Origin: Pseudomonas sp. Leaf48
GTDB lineage: Bacteria; Pseudomonadota; Gammaproteobacteria; Pseudomonadales; Pseudomonadaceae
DNA: 64,000 nt
Direction of reading: 5' to 3'
Assembly: GCF_001421885.1 (NCBI RefSeq)
Contig: NZ_LMLH01000028.1
Coordinates: 525,143 to 589,142, forward strand
Shown here: in pieces, positions 1-9,082 of the stretch
Layout of the letters: the number at the start of each line of letters is the position of its first letter
Numbering within the stretch: position 1 is the stretch's first letter
Made by a program: the position numbers and the translations under genes
The notes under the pieces: model-generated
The model's input: the letters and a program-made list of their open reading frames with translations, nothing else
Told to the model about the DNA's origin: nothing
Databases searched by the model: none

Positions 1-157
1 CCAGTGGGCAATCCTGGTTGGTGCAACCAGTTTTGAGCTGTTCGGAAGCGTCGCGGGTGGTTTCCAGCGGCGCACGGTAATTGGGCTGAAACAGGCTCTG
101 GCAAGCGCCCAGGGTCAGGGCGATGGCGGCCACAGAGACAATTTTGAAAAGTGACAT
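1..157 (-). CDS. small lipoprotein, N-terminal part (runs off left edge)
   Basis: The minus strand encodes an open frame that starts at position 157 and is still open at the left edge. The first residues are MSLFKIVSVAAIALTLGACQ, a lipoprotein signal peptide with a lipobox (LGAC), so the product should be lipidated at Cys19 and anchored in a membrane. The visible mature part is short and polar, with two further Cys residues near the edge. An AAAGGA ribosome-binding site lies seven bases before the ATG. It is divergent from nudF. I do not recognise the family, and only 52 codons are visible, so no function is proposed. Confidence 0.7.
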   Translation of the reverse strand, partial: MSLFKIVSVAAIALTLGACQSLFQPNYRAPLETTRDASEQLKTGCTNQDCPL

Positions 158-382
158 GGGCGTCCTTTCTGAAACAGGGGAAGGCAAAAAGTTATCCGCT
201 TCGACTCTCAACGAAGCAATCAGTTCGCCACTAAGCTAATTAGAGTGGGTTTCGTCTTCACCGTCCATCCCGCTGACGGCAAAGGGGCTGCATCAAACGC
301 CACCGGCGCGTTAGGATGGCGCGAAGTCGAGGCTCCAGGAAAAAAGGAACCTCGTAAAGGATTTGCAGGAACGAGGATTGCC

Positions 383-1000
383 ATGACCGATTTCACCACC
401 GCCATTCCGACCGCCGTTGATATCGTACGGCGCGAGAAGTGCTTCGAGGGCTTCTACAAGCTCGACCGCGTGCACTTGCGTCACGAATTGTTCGCAGGGG
501 GCATGAGCCGGGAAATCAGTCGCGAACTGTTCGTGCGCCATGATGCGGTATGCATGCTGCCTTATGACCCGCAGCGCGACGAAGTGGTGTTGATCGAGCA
601 GTTTCGCGTCGGCGCCCTGGGCAAGACTGACAATCCTTGGCTGGTCGAACTGGTCGCTGGTCTGATCGACAAGGATGAAGTGCCGGAAGCAGTTGCTCAC
701 CGCGAAGCGCAGGAGGAAGCTGGGCTGGAAATCAGCGCGCTGTGGCCGATGACCAAATATTTTCCATCGCCCGGCGGCAGCAACGAATTCGTGCATCTGT
801 ACCTGGGGCGTTGCGAAACAACCGGGGTTGGCGGCCTGCATGGGCTGGAGGAAGAGGCAGAAGATATCCGCGTCACGGTCTGGGCCTTCGAAGATGCCCT
901 GCAGGCCGTACGCGACGGGCATATTGCCAACGCGGCGAGCATCATTGCCTTGCAATGGCTGGCTTTGAACCGCGCTGAAGTGAGGGGGTTATGGTTGTAA
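383..1000 (+). CDS. nudF: ADP-ribose pyrophosphatase (Nudix hydrolase)
   Basis: A 205-residue Nudix hydrolase that would split ADP-ribose to AMP and ribose 5-phosphate in the cytoplasm. The complete Nudix box (G-x5-E-x7-RE-x-x-EE-x-G) runs from about residue 96 to 118, with the catalytic REAQEEAG core. Length and the N-terminal beta domain fit the NudF/ADPRase family. The frame stays open upstream to 245, but the ATG at 383 follows an ACGAGGA site and gives the usual family N-terminus (MTDF). Its stop overlaps the start of yqiB by 10 bases, so the two are translationally coupled, and cpdA follows. Family assignment is firm; substrate preference is inferred from the family and from synteny with PAO1. 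Confidence 0.92.
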   Translation: MTDFTTAIPTAVDIVRREKCFEGFYKLDRVHLRHELFAGGMSREISRELFVRHDAVCMLPYDPQRDEVVLIEQFRVGALGKTDNPWLVELVAGLIDKDEVPEAVAHREAQEEAGLEISALWPMTKYFPSPGGSNEFVHLYLGRCETTGVGGLHGLEEEAEDIRVTVWAFEDALQAVRDGHIANAASIIALQWLALNRAEVRGLWL

Positions 1001-1443
1001 ACAAGCTGCGCGATCGCTATCGGGTGGATCTGGTGGGGCTGCAAGCATCCTGCGAAGCGAACTACGCGCGCCTGATGCGACTGCTGCCGGACATGCGCAG
1101 CGAGCCCGCCGCGCGGCGCATCGCCGTGACCCATGGCGAGCAGATGCTTGGTGTGCTGGCGCTGGAGGTGCTGCAGGTGTGCCCTTACACCACGACCCTG
1201 CAAGTGCGCCAGGAACACAGCCTGCCCTGGCTGCCGGTGCCGCAACTGGAAGTGCAGGTCTATCATGATGCCTGCATGGCTGAAGTGGTCAGCGCCGAAC
1301 ATGCACGGCGCTTTCGTGGCATCTATCCTTACCCGAACGCCTCGATGCACCAGCCAGACGAAAAAGCCCAGTTGAACATGTTCCTGGGCGAGTGGCTGAG
1401 TCATTGCCTGGCATTGGGCCATGAGTACGAAGTAGTACGTTAA
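991..1443 (+). CDS. yqiB: DUF1249 family protein YqiB
   Basis: A 150-residue soluble protein of the DUF1249/YqiB family, whose biochemical role is unknown. It begins with a conserved basic stretch (VNKLRDRYRVDLVGLQ) and has no signal peptide or membrane segment. The ATG at 991 lies inside the end of nudF (10-base overlap), and cpdA follows about 110 bases downstream. The nudF-yqiB-cpdA-yqiA-parE order is conserved in gammaproteobacteria including E. coli, which supports a real gene but says little about function. Confidence 0.85.
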   Translation: MVVNKLRDRYRVDLVGLQASCEANYARLMRLLPDMRSEPAARRIAVTHGEQMLGVLALEVLQVCPYTTTLQVRQEHSLPWLPVPQLEVQVYHDACMAEVVSAEHARRFRGIYPYPNASMHQPDEKAQLNMFLGEWLSHCLALGHEYEVVR

Positions 1444-1555
1444 TCGAGCGCTGCAGTTGTGAACTGCGTCAGGTTCACAGGTTTCCCCTTTCGTTCGTCC
1501 CCCAGCATAATTGCGCCAACCCTCCATTCCCGTGATCACACCCTGGGAGAACGTC

Positions 1556-2371
1556 TTGCCGAGCGTATCGACATTGACCACCGCCGATGCGGCGTTGCTG
1601 GTGCAACTCTCCGACAGCCATCTGTTTGCCGAGACGCACGAAACACTGCTGGGCATGAACACCCGTGACAGCCTGCAAAAGGTCATCGAACTGGTGCGCG
1701 CGCAGCAGCCGCGAATTGATCTGATCATTGCCAGTGGCGACCTTTCCCAGGATGGCACGCTGGAGTCCTACCAGCAGTTTCGCGACCTGACCCGCCAGCT
1801 TGCTGCGCCGGCGCGCTGGATCCCCGGCAATCACGATGAGCCGCAGATCATGGCCCAGGCAGCGGTGCAGAGCGGTTTGCTGGAGCCGGTGGTGGATATC
1901 GGCAACTGGCGAGTCACGCTGCTTGATTCGGCTGTGCCGGGTTCGGTGCCCGGATATTTGCAGGACGAGCAATTGCAGTTGCTGGCCAGGTCATTGAGCG
2001 AAGCGCCGGAGCGGCATCACTTGGTGTGTTTCCATCATCACCCGGTGTCGATCGGTTGCGCATGGATGGAACCGATCGGTTTGCGCAATCCCGAAGCGCT
2101 GTTTGCGGTGCTGGACCGATTTGCGCAGGTACGTGCGGTGTTGTGGGGGCATGTGCATCAGGAGATCGATCAAATGCGCAACGGTGTGCGTTTTCTCGCC
2201 TCGCCCTCGACTTGCATCCAGTTCGAGCCGGGTAGCGACGATTTCAAAGTGAGTGATCAGGCGCCGGGGTATCGGTGGTTGCGGTTGTTGCCCGATGGTG
2301 GGCTGAAGACCGGTGTGGAGCGCGTCACCGGGTTTGATTTCACCGTGGATTACGGCTCCAACGGCTACTGA
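1556..2371 (+). CDS. cpdA: 3',5'-cyclic-AMP phosphodiesterase
   Basis: A 271-residue calcineurin-like metallophosphoesterase that hydrolyses cAMP and so tunes Vfr/CRP signalling. All metal-binding blocks of class III cyclic nucleotide phosphodiesterases are visible in order: LSDSH, SGDLSQDG, GNHDE, HHHP and GHVH. I place the start at the TTG at 1556, five bases after GGGAGA, because it gives the known family N-terminus (MPSVST...). The longer frame from 1511 also uses a TTG but has no ribosome-binding site. It ends 190 bases before yqiA, with a REP doublet between. Confidence 0.92.
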   Translation: MPSVSTLTTADAALLVQLSDSHLFAETHETLLGMNTRDSLQKVIELVRAQQPRIDLIIASGDLSQDGTLESYQQFRDLTRQLAAPARWIPGNHDEPQIMAQAAVQSGLLEPVVDIGNWRVTLLDSAVPGSVPGYLQDEQLQLLARSLSEAPERHHLVCFHHHPVSIGCAWMEPIGLRNPEALFAVLDRFAQVRAVLWGHVHQEIDQMRNGVRFLASPSTCIQFEPGSDDFKVSDQAPGYRWLRLLPDGGLKTGVERVTGFDFTVDYGSNGY

Positions 2372-2388
2372 CTGTTTATTTTCAGGTA

Positions 2389-2470
2389 AACCGGGGCGTG
2401 GCCCCGCTCCCACACTGCACTTGCGTCGGTCACAAATCCCCTGTGGGAGCGGGCTTGCTCGCGAAGGCGT
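2389..2470. repeat. REP doublet (GGGAGCGGGCTTGCTCGCG class)
   Basis: Two inverted half-elements face each other. The left half ends in GCCCCGCTCCCACAC; the right half reads CTGTGGGAGCGGGCTTGCTC followed by GCGAAGGCG. This is the common extragenic palindrome of fluorescent pseudomonads and fills most of the cpdA-yqiA gap. It can fold into a hairpin in the transcript. Confidence 0.8.
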
Positions 2471-2560
2471 CTACACAGGCGCCATGAACTCTATGGATAT
2501 CCCCGATTCCCCAGACTCCCTGTAAACTCTGCCTCTTTACCCGACGCACAGGGAGCTCAA

Positions 2561-3169
2561 ATGTCCGGTTCGATCCTATATATCCACGGTTTCAACAGTG
2601 CGCCTGCCTCAAAGAAGGCCACCCAGTTGATGGTCGTGATGGAGCGCCTGGGCCTGAGCAATCAACTTCGCGTTCCGGCCTTGCATCACCACCCGCGCGA
2701 GGCCATCGGTCAGCTGGAACAGGCGATTGCCGAGCTGGGTCGGCCACTGCTGGTAGGCAGCTCGCTCGGCGGCTACTATGCCACTCACCTGGCCGAGCGC
2801 CATGGCTTGAAAGCCCTGTTGATCAACCCTGCCGTCAGTCCGCACCGGATGTTCGACGGGTTTCTGGGAACGCAGAAAAACCTGTATACCGATGAAGCCT
2901 GGGAGCTGACCCACGACCATGTGACCGCCCTGGCCGAACTGGAAGTGCCGGCGCCCCAGGATCCGCAGCGTTTTCAGGTATGGTTGCAGACAGCTGACGA
3001 AACGCTGGACTATCGCCTCGCCCAACAGTATTACCGGGCATGCGCCTTGCGTATCCAGGCCGGCGGCGACCACAGTTTCCAGGGTTTTGCCACGCAACTG
3101 CCGGCCATGTTGAGTTTTGCCGGCATTGGCACCGATTTGTATCAGGCAATCGATTTCACCGCATTGTGA
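2561..3169 (+). CDS. yqiA: alpha/beta-fold esterase YqiA
   Basis: A 202-residue cytoplasmic alpha/beta hydrolase of the YqiA (UPF0227) family. The oxyanion motif YIHGFNSAP is at residues 7-15, and the nucleophile elbow GSSLG at 66-70 makes Ser68 the candidate catalytic residue. The late His lies in GDHSFQGF near the C-terminus. E. coli YqiA cleaves short acyl esters in vitro, but its cellular substrate is unknown. A GGGAG site precedes the ATG, and parE follows 50 bases downstream, the same neighbour as in enterobacteria and PAO1. Confidence 0.88.
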   Translation: MSGSILYIHGFNSAPASKKATQLMVVMERLGLSNQLRVPALHHHPREAIGQLEQAIAELGRPLLVGSSLGGYYATHLAERHGLKALLINPAVSPHRMFDGFLGTQKNLYTDEAWELTHDHVTALAELEVPAPQDPQRFQVWLQTADETLDYRLAQQYYRACALRIQAGGDHSFQGFATQLPAMLSFAGIGTDLYQAIDFTAL

Positions 3170-3219
3170 GCGATAGCCCCATGAATTCTTTTTTCACCGA
3201 ACACTGACGACGAGACCCC

Positions 3220-5124
3220 ATGGCCACTCCCAGCGCTAGCTCTTATAACGCAGACGCCATCGAAGTCCTCTCGGGCCTCGACCCGGTGCGCAAACGCCCC
3301 GGCATGTATACCGACACCAGTCGGCCGAACCACCTCGCCCAGGAAGTCATCGACAACAGTGTCGACGAAGCCCTGGCCGGGCATGCAAGGTCTGTACAGG
3401 TCATCCTGCATGCCGACCATTCCCTGGAAGTCAGCGATGACGGCCGTGGCATGCCGGTGGACATTCACCCCGAAGAAGGTGTGTCGGGCGTCGAGCTGAT
3501 CCTCACCAAGCTTCATGCCGGTGGCAAGTTTTCCAACAAGAACTACCAGTTCTCCGGCGGTTTGCACGGGGTGGGTATTTCCGTGGTCAACGCCTTGTCG
3601 ACCGAGGTTCGGGTACGCGTAAAGCGTGACGGCAATGAATATCAGATGACCTTCGCCGACGGTTTCAAGAAAACCGAGCTGGAAGTAATCGGCACCGTCG
3701 GTAAACGCAATACCGGTACCAGCGTGTTCTTTGCGCCGGACCCGAAATACTTTGACTCACCGAAATTCTCCATCAGCCGCCTCAAGCATGTGCTCAAGGC
3801 CAAGGCGGTACTGTGCCCGGGGCTGCTGGTCAGTTTTGAGGACAAGGCCAGCGGCGAGAAAGTCGAGTGGCATTACGAAGACGGACTGCGTTCCTATCTG
3901 GTCGACGCGGTCAGCGAGTTCGAACGCCTGCCGGACGAGCCGTTCTGCGGCAGCCTGGCCGGTAATAAAGAAGCCGTTGACTGGGCGCTGCTGTGGCTGC
4001 CCGAAGGCGGCGATGCGGTGCAGGAAAGCTACGTCAACCTGATTCCGACAGCTCAGGGCGGTACCCACGTCAATGGTTTGCGCCAGGGCTTGCTCGATGC
4101 CATGCGCGAATTCTGCGAATTCCGCAGCCTCCTGCCGCGTGGGGTGAAACTCGCACCGGAAGACGTCTGGGAACGTATTGCGTTCGTGCTGTCGATGAAA
4201 ATGCAGGAGCCGCAATTTTCCGGTCAGACCAAGGAACGCCTGTCGTCCCGTGAGGCGGCGGCGTTCGTTTCCGGTGTGGTCAAGGATGCCTTCAGCCTGT
4301 GGCTCAACGCCCATCCGGAAACCGGCATGCTCCTGGCGGAACTGGCGATCAACAACGCCGGTCGTCGCCTGAAGGCCAGCAAAAAGGTCGAACGCAAGCG
4401 CATCACCCAAGGGCCGGCGCTGCCGGGCAAGCTGGCCGACTGTGCGGGACAGGATCCAATGCGTTCGGAGCTGTTCCTGGTCGAAGGTGACTCCGCCGGT
4501 GGCTCGGCCAAGCAGGCGCGGGACAAAGAGTTTCAGGCGATCCTGCCGTTGCGCGGCAAGATTCTGAACACCTGGGAAGTCGACGGCAGTGAAGTGCTGG
4601 CCAGTCAGGAAGTGCACAACATCGCCGTTGCCATCGGCGTTGACCCGGGCGCGGCGGACATGAGCCAGCTGCGTTACGGCAAAATCTGCATCCTCGCCGA
4701 CGCCGACTCCGACGGCCTGCACATCGCAACCTTGCTGTGCGCCCTGTTCGTCCAGCATTTCCGCCCGTTGGTGGATGCCGGTCACGTCTATGTCGCCATG
4801 CCGCCCCTGTACCGCATCGACCTCGGCAAAGAGATTTACTACGCCCTCGACGAGGCCGAGCGCGATGGCATTCTCGATCGCCTGGTGGCCGAGAAGAAAC
4901 GCGGCAAGCCGCAGGTCACCCGATTCAAAGGCCTGGGTGAGATGAACCCGCCACAGTTGCGTGAAACCACCATGGATCCGAACACCCGGCGCCTGGTGCA
5001 GCTGACATTGGATGATTTCGAGGCGACCTCGGAAATCATGGACATGCTGCTGGCGAAGAAACGCGCCGGCGATCGCAAGAACTGGCTGGAATCGAAGGGC
5101 AACCTGGCAGAGGTTCTGGGCTGA
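3220..5124 (+). CDS. parE: DNA topoisomerase IV subunit B
   Basis: The 634-residue ATPase subunit of topoisomerase IV, which decatenates daughter chromosomes together with ParC. The GHKL ATPase motifs are visible: EVIDNSVDEA near residue 43, DDGRGMP near 73 and GGLHGVG near 115. The TOPRIM motifs follow: EGDSAGG near 422 and DADSDG near 494, with the PLRGKILN loop between. Length is normal for ParE (GyrB is longer). The stop codon overlaps the ATG of the next gene (ATGA, 5121-5124), and parC lies two genes on, so the two subunits are probably co-transcribed. Confidence 0.97.
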   Translation: MATPSASSYNADAIEVLSGLDPVRKRPGMYTDTSRPNHLAQEVIDNSVDEALAGHARSVQVILHADHSLEVSDDGRGMPVDIHPEEGVSGVELILTKLHAGGKFSNKNYQFSGGLHGVGISVVNALSTEVRVRVKRDGNEYQMTFADGFKKTELEVIGTVGKRNTGTSVFFAPDPKYFDSPKFSISRLKHVLKAKAVLCPGLLVSFEDKASGEKVEWHYEDGLRSYLVDAVSEFERLPDEPFCGSLAGNKEAVDWALLWLPEGGDAVQESYVNLIPTAQGGTHVNGLRQGLLDAMREFCEFRSLLPRGVKLAPEDVWERIAFVLSMKMQEPQFSGQTKERLSSREAAAFVSGVVKDAFSLWLNAHPETGMLLAELAINNAGRRLKASKKVERKRITQGPALPGKLADCAGQDPMRSELFLVEGDSAGGSAKQARDKEFQAILPLRGKILNTWEVDGSEVLASQEVHNIAVAIGVDPGAADMSQLRYGKICILADADSDGLHIATLLCALFVQHFRPLVDAGHVYVAMPPLYRIDLGKEIYYALDEAERDGILDRLVAEKKRGKPQVTRFKGLGEMNPPQLRETTMDPNTRRLVQLTLDDFEATSEIMDMLLAKKRAGDRKNWLESKGNLAEVLG

Positions 5125-6113
5125 TGCGTCTGGGCTTTGCCCTGGCTTGCGCACTGCTTCTGACATCGTTCACGGCGTCCGCCGAGCCGGTGCCGCAGTT
5201 GCGCCTGTTGTCCGGGCATGCCGTTGACGGCATGCGCGGCGGCAACCTGTCGGGGTTGGCCCAGTGCGGTAATGAGCTGTGGACAGTTTCTGATCGTGAT
5301 GACAATCAGATCTACCGCCTGGATACCCGCGAGCACGTCTGGCAGGCCGAAACCGTGCACATTGAAGTGCCTGCGGTACCTGACAGCGGCCTGCCGTGGG
5401 GGTTGAAGTCCCGTGTTTGGGCGGCTTCGTTCGTGCGTGGCGGCGATCTGGACTACGAGGGAATCACCTGCGACAGCGCCGGCAATCGCTACGTGGTCAG
5501 CGAGGGCCACGCGGCTGTGTTGCAAATTCCTCCGAGCGGACCGGCGAGCTGGCTTAAGATTTCACCCACAATGGTTCGTGAAGCGCGGGCCAGGGGCTTG
5601 TTGTTGCAATTCAATTCGATTTTCGAGGGCTTGGCGATCAATCCGGCGGGTGACCAGTTGTGGCTCGCCGCCGAGCGCCAGGGCCGTGGGTTGCTGCTGA
5701 TCAAGCGCAAACAGACCGTGTGGGACTGCGAGGGTGGCTGCGTGTTGTTGAGCGAAGCCGGCAGGGAAATGCAGCCAGCGCAATTTCCCAAGGCCAAAGC
5801 CGTGTCCCGGGACTTTTCCGATGTGTCCCTGTTCAGTGGCAAGTTGTTCACTCTGGAGCGCAATAACTACAAGATTTGCCGGCGTGATCCGCAGACCGCC
5901 GAAGTCGAGCGGTGCTGGTCGTACGCTGATGAGCTATTGCACGATAACCTTCGTTATTCTCAGAACTATGGGTTGGAAGAAGCGTTGGTGGTGGATGCCG
6001 ATGGCGCCTGGATCGGTGTCGATAACAACAACGGTACTCGCGCCGATGGCGAAAACCGTCCGGTGGTCTGGCGTTTTGCCGCGCCCGACGGTGGCTGGAG
6101 CGCCCAGCCTTGA
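5124..6113 (+). CDS. exported esterase-like (phytase-like) protein
   Basis: A 329-residue protein with a clear Sec signal peptide (MRLGFALACALLLTSFTASA), so it is periplasmic or secreted. The mature part reads like the esterase-like activity of phytase family, a beta-propeller fold with repeated blocks such as NLSGLAQCGNELWTVSD, DLDYEGITCD and FEGLAINPAGDQLWLAAE. It has several Cys pairs that could form disulfides. Its start overlaps parE (ATGA) and its stop overlaps the TTG start of the protease gene. Substrate unknown. Position inside the topoisomerase IV operon is conserved in Pseudomonas but unexplained. Confidence 0.75.
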   Translation: MRLGFALACALLLTSFTASAEPVPQLRLLSGHAVDGMRGGNLSGLAQCGNELWTVSDRDDNQIYRLDTREHVWQAETVHIEVPAVPDSGLPWGLKSRVWAASFVRGGDLDYEGITCDSAGNRYVVSEGHAAVLQIPPSGPASWLKISPTMVREARARGLLLQFNSIFEGLAINPAGDQLWLAAERQGRGLLLIKRKQTVWDCEGGCVLLSEAGREMQPAQFPKAKAVSRDFSDVSLFSGKLFTLERNNYKICRRDPQTAEVERCWSYADELLHDNLRYSQNYGLEEALVVDADGAWIGVDNNNGTRADGENRPVVWRFAAPDGGWSAQP

Positions 6114-6634
6114 GCCAGCAAACCCCAGGCAAGCGCGCCGGTCGGGTGTTGATGGTGCTGGCGTGGTGTGCCGCGTTATTTCTGGCAACGCGATTTTTCG
6201 GTCAGTGGGAAGAGCGTCAGCAAAACCCGAATGTGGTGGTCAGCTCGCAGCAGGGCGAAGGATTCATCGAAGTGAAACTGGTCAGCAATGCTCAGGGTCA
6301 TTTCGTCGCCAGCGGCCAGATCAACGGCCAGCCCGTGAGTTTCCTGCTCGACACCGGGGCGACCGATGTATCGATCCCGGCCGGGCTGGCCGAACGATTG
6401 AAGCTGGAGCAAGGCTTCGGCGTGACCCTCAGCACGGCCAACGGCTTGAGCGAGGGCTATCGCACGCGTATTGAACGCCTGCAACTGGGCGACATAGTGC
6501 TGCACGATGTGCGCGCTCTGGTGGCTCCAGGGTTGCATGGCGACCAGGTGCTGCTCGGCATGAGCGCACTGAACAAACTTGAATTTACCCAGCGCGGTGG
6601 CACCATGCTGCTGCGCCAGACAACGAACCGATGA
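6110..6634 (+). CDS. membrane-anchored retropepsin-like aspartic protease
   Basis: A 174-residue protein with one N-terminal transmembrane segment (about residues 12-27) and a single pepsin/retropepsin domain carrying the active-site triplet in FLLDTGATDVS near residue 82. It resembles the bacterial clan AA family TIGR02281, which should act as a dimer because only one DTG is present. The start is a TTG at 6110 that overlaps the TGA of the upstream gene. parC begins 8 bases after its stop. Substrates are not known; periplasmic orientation of the protease domain is inferred from the N-terminal anchor. Confidence 0.8.
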   Translation: MSQQTPGKRAGRVLMVLAWCAALFLATRFFGQWEERQQNPNVVVSSQQGEGFIEVKLVSNAQGHFVASGQINGQPVSFLLDTGATDVSIPAGLAERLKLEQGFGVTLSTANGLSEGYRTRIERLQLGDIVLHDVRALVAPGLHGDQVLLGMSALNKLEFTQRGGTMLLRQTTNR

Positions 6635-6641
6635 GGCCCGC

Positions 6642-8909
6642 ATGAGCGACTCCCTTGATCTCAGCCTGGACGGTGTAGAACGCCGGTCACTGGCTGACTT
6701 CACCGAAAATGCCTACCTCAACTACTCCATGTACGTGATCATGGACCGTGCCTTGCCGCATATCGGCGACGGCCTGAAACCGGTACAGCGGCGTATCGTC
6801 TACGCCATGAGCGAGCTGGGGCTGGACGCCGACTCCAAGCACAAGAAATCGGCGCGTACCGTCGGTGACGTGCTCGGCAAGTTCCACCCCCACGGCGACT
6901 CGGCGTGCTACGAAGCCATGGTCCTGATGGCCCAACCGTTCAGCTACCGCTATACGCTGGTCGACGGCCAGGGTAACTGGGGTGCGCCGGATGATCCCAA
7001 GTCCTTCGCTGCCATGCGTTACACCGAAGCGCGGCTGTCGCGTTATTCCGAAGTGCTGCTCAGCGAGTTGGGCCAGGGCACGGCGGACTGGGGGCCGAAC
7101 TTCGACGGCACACTGGATGAGCCGCTGGTCTTGCCGGCGCGTTTGCCGAACATTCTGCTCAACGGCACCACGGGTATCGCCGTGGGCATGGCCACCGACG
7201 TTCCGCCGCACAACCTGCGCGAAGTCGCCACCGCTTGCGTACGCTTGCTCGACGAGCCAAAAGCCACGGTCGAACAGCTCTGTGAACACATCCAGGGCCC
7301 GGATTACCCGACCGAAGCGGAAATCATCACGCCGCGCGCCGACCTGCTGAAAATCTACGAGACCGGTCGTGGTTCGGTGCGCATGCGCGCCGTGTATCAC
7401 ATCGAAGATGGCGACATCATCGTCACCGCGCTGCCACATCAGGTTTCTGGCGCCAAGGTGCTCGAACAGATCGCCGCGATGATGCAGGCCAAGCCGTCCA
7501 AGGCGCCGCAGATCGCCGACTTGCGTGACGAGTCCGACCACGAGAACCCGTGCCGGATCGTGATTATCCCGGGCGCGCGGAAAAACTTTGACCACGATGC
7601 CCTGATGCAACATCTGTTCGCCAGCACCGAGCTGGAGTCGAGCTACCGGGTCAACATCAACATCATCGGCCTCGATGGCAAACCGCAGCTGAAAAACCTG
7701 CGGGCCTTGCTGGTCGAGTGGCTGGAGTTCCGGGTGCAGACCGTGCGTCGGCGCCTGCAATTCCGCCTCGATAAAGTCGAGCGTCGCCTGCACCTGTTGG
7801 ACGGCTTGTTGATTGCCTACCTCAACCTGGATGAAGTGATACACATCATCCGCACCGAGGAGCATCCAAAGGCCAGTCTGATTGCGCGTTTCGCCCTGAG
7901 CGAAATCCAGGCCGACTACATCCTCGACACCCGTTTGCGTCAGCTGGCGCGACTGGAAGAGATGAAGCTGCGTGCCGAGCAGGATGAACTGCTCAAGGAG
8001 CAAGCCAAGCTGCAAGCCCTGCTGAGCAGCGAAGCCAAGCTGAAGAAGCTGGTGCGCACCGAGCTGATCAAAGACGCCGAGACCTACGGCGATGACCGTC
8101 GGTCGCCGATCGTCGAGCGCGCTGAAGCCAAGGCCCTGACCGAGCACGATCTGCTGCCGAACGAGAAAGTCACGGTCGTGCTCTCGGAAAAAGGCTGGGT
8201 ACGTTCCGCCAAAGGCCACGAAATCGATGCCACCGGGCTTTCCTACAAGGCCGGAGACGGGTTCAAGGCCCTGGCGGCCGGTCGCTCCAACCAGTTTGCG
8301 GTATTTATCGACTCCACCGGTCGCAGTTATTCAGTGGCCGCACACACGTTGCCATCGGCCCGTGGCCAGGGCGAGCCGCTGACGGGGCGCCTGACGCCGC
8401 CACCCGGGGCGACTTTCGAATGCGTGCTGATGCCCGAAGACGACGCGCTGTATGTCATCGCTTCCGACGCCGGATACGGGTTCGTGGTCAAAGGTGAAGA
8501 TCTGCAGGCCAAGAACAAGGCGGGCAAGGCGCTGTTGAGCCTGCCGAACAACGCGAAGGTGATTTTGCCGCGGCCGGTGGCTGATCGCGAGCAGAACTGG
8601 CTGGCCTCGGTGACTACCGAAGGTCGCTTGCTGATCTTCAAGATCAGCGATCTGCCACAATTGGGTAAGGGCAAAGGCAACAAGATCATCGGCATATCCG
8701 GCGATCGTGTCGCCAGTCGCGAAGAGTATGTAACGGACATCGCAGTGATCCCGGACGGTGCAACCCTGGTGTTGCAGGCCGGAAAACGTACCTTGTCCCT
8801 GAAAGCGGACGACCTCGAACACTACAAGGGTGAGCGCGGGCGTAGGGGTAACAAATTGCCACGTGGCTTCCAGAGGGTGGATGCGCTGCTCGTCGAAAAC
8901 CTCAATTAA
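6642..8909 (+). CDS. parC: DNA topoisomerase IV subunit A
   Basis: The 755-residue breakage-reunion subunit of topoisomerase IV. The quinolone-resistance region reads HPHGDSACYEA with Ser87 and Glu91, the wild-type residues at both positions where substitutions cause quinolone resistance. The catalytic tyrosine is Tyr127 in AMRYTEARLS. A coiled coil around residues 440-490 and the C-terminal beta-pinwheel repeats follow. The frame is open back to 6579 inside the protease gene, but the ATG at 6642 follows a GAGG site and gives the standard N-terminus (MSDSLDLSLDGVERR). Confidence 0.97.
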   Translation: MSDSLDLSLDGVERRSLADFTENAYLNYSMYVIMDRALPHIGDGLKPVQRRIVYAMSELGLDADSKHKKSARTVGDVLGKFHPHGDSACYEAMVLMAQPFSYRYTLVDGQGNWGAPDDPKSFAAMRYTEARLSRYSEVLLSELGQGTADWGPNFDGTLDEPLVLPARLPNILLNGTTGIAVGMATDVPPHNLREVATACVRLLDEPKATVEQLCEHIQGPDYPTEAEIITPRADLLKIYETGRGSVRMRAVYHIEDGDIIVTALPHQVSGAKVLEQIAAMMQAKPSKAPQIADLRDESDHENPCRIVIIPGARKNFDHDALMQHLFASTELESSYRVNINIIGLDGKPQLKNLRALLVEWLEFRVQTVRRRLQFRLDKVERRLHLLDGLLIAYLNLDEVIHIIRTEEHPKASLIARFALSEIQADYILDTRLRQLARLEEMKLRAEQDELLKEQAKLQALLSSEAKLKKLVRTELIKDAETYGDDRRSPIVERAEAKALTEHDLLPNEKVTVVLSEKGWVRSAKGHEIDATGLSYKAGDGFKALAAGRSNQFAVFIDSTGRSYSVAAHTLPSARGQGEPLTGRLTPPPGATFECVLMPEDDALYVIASDAGYGFVVKGEDLQAKNKAGKALLSLPNNAKVILPRPVADREQNWLASVTTEGRLLIFKISDLPQLGKGKGNKIIGISGDRVASREEYVTDIAVIPDGATLVLQAGKRTLSLKADDLEHYKGERGRRGNKLPRGFQRVDALLVENLN

Positions 8910-8924
8910 GCGTCCCAGAGCGGC

Positions 8925-8950
8925 CGATCTACGATTTAAGCTGTAGATCG
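8925..8950. terminator. hairpin after parC, possible terminator
   Basis: A perfect 8-bp inverted repeat (CGATCTAC / GTAGATCG) with a 10-base loop follows parC by 15 bases. There is no strong T tract after it, so it may stabilise the 3' end or act as a weak terminator. Confidence 0.4.
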
Positions 8951-9082
8951 ACGCTTTCGCGCTGGAGTCGGAACGCATATTCACGGATGATATGGCCTTT
9001 CAAGCGCCGGCGTGGCCGAGCGTTCTTCATATTTTTTGAGTATTTTCACTGTGGTCAGCCTTGTGGCGACCACCTGGATGGG

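Noticed and set aside
160..382. TPP riboswitch in the gap left of nudF, since thiC lies nearby in some Pseudomonas
   Set aside because: Neither strand shows the CTGAGA core or the pyrophosphate-sensor helix, and the adjacent genes are not thiamine genes.
3757..5166. Long minus-strand frame opposite parE (469 codons)
   Set aside because: It is the mirror of a high-GC coding gene, lacks a ribosome-binding site, and the plus strand encodes ParE with all motifs.
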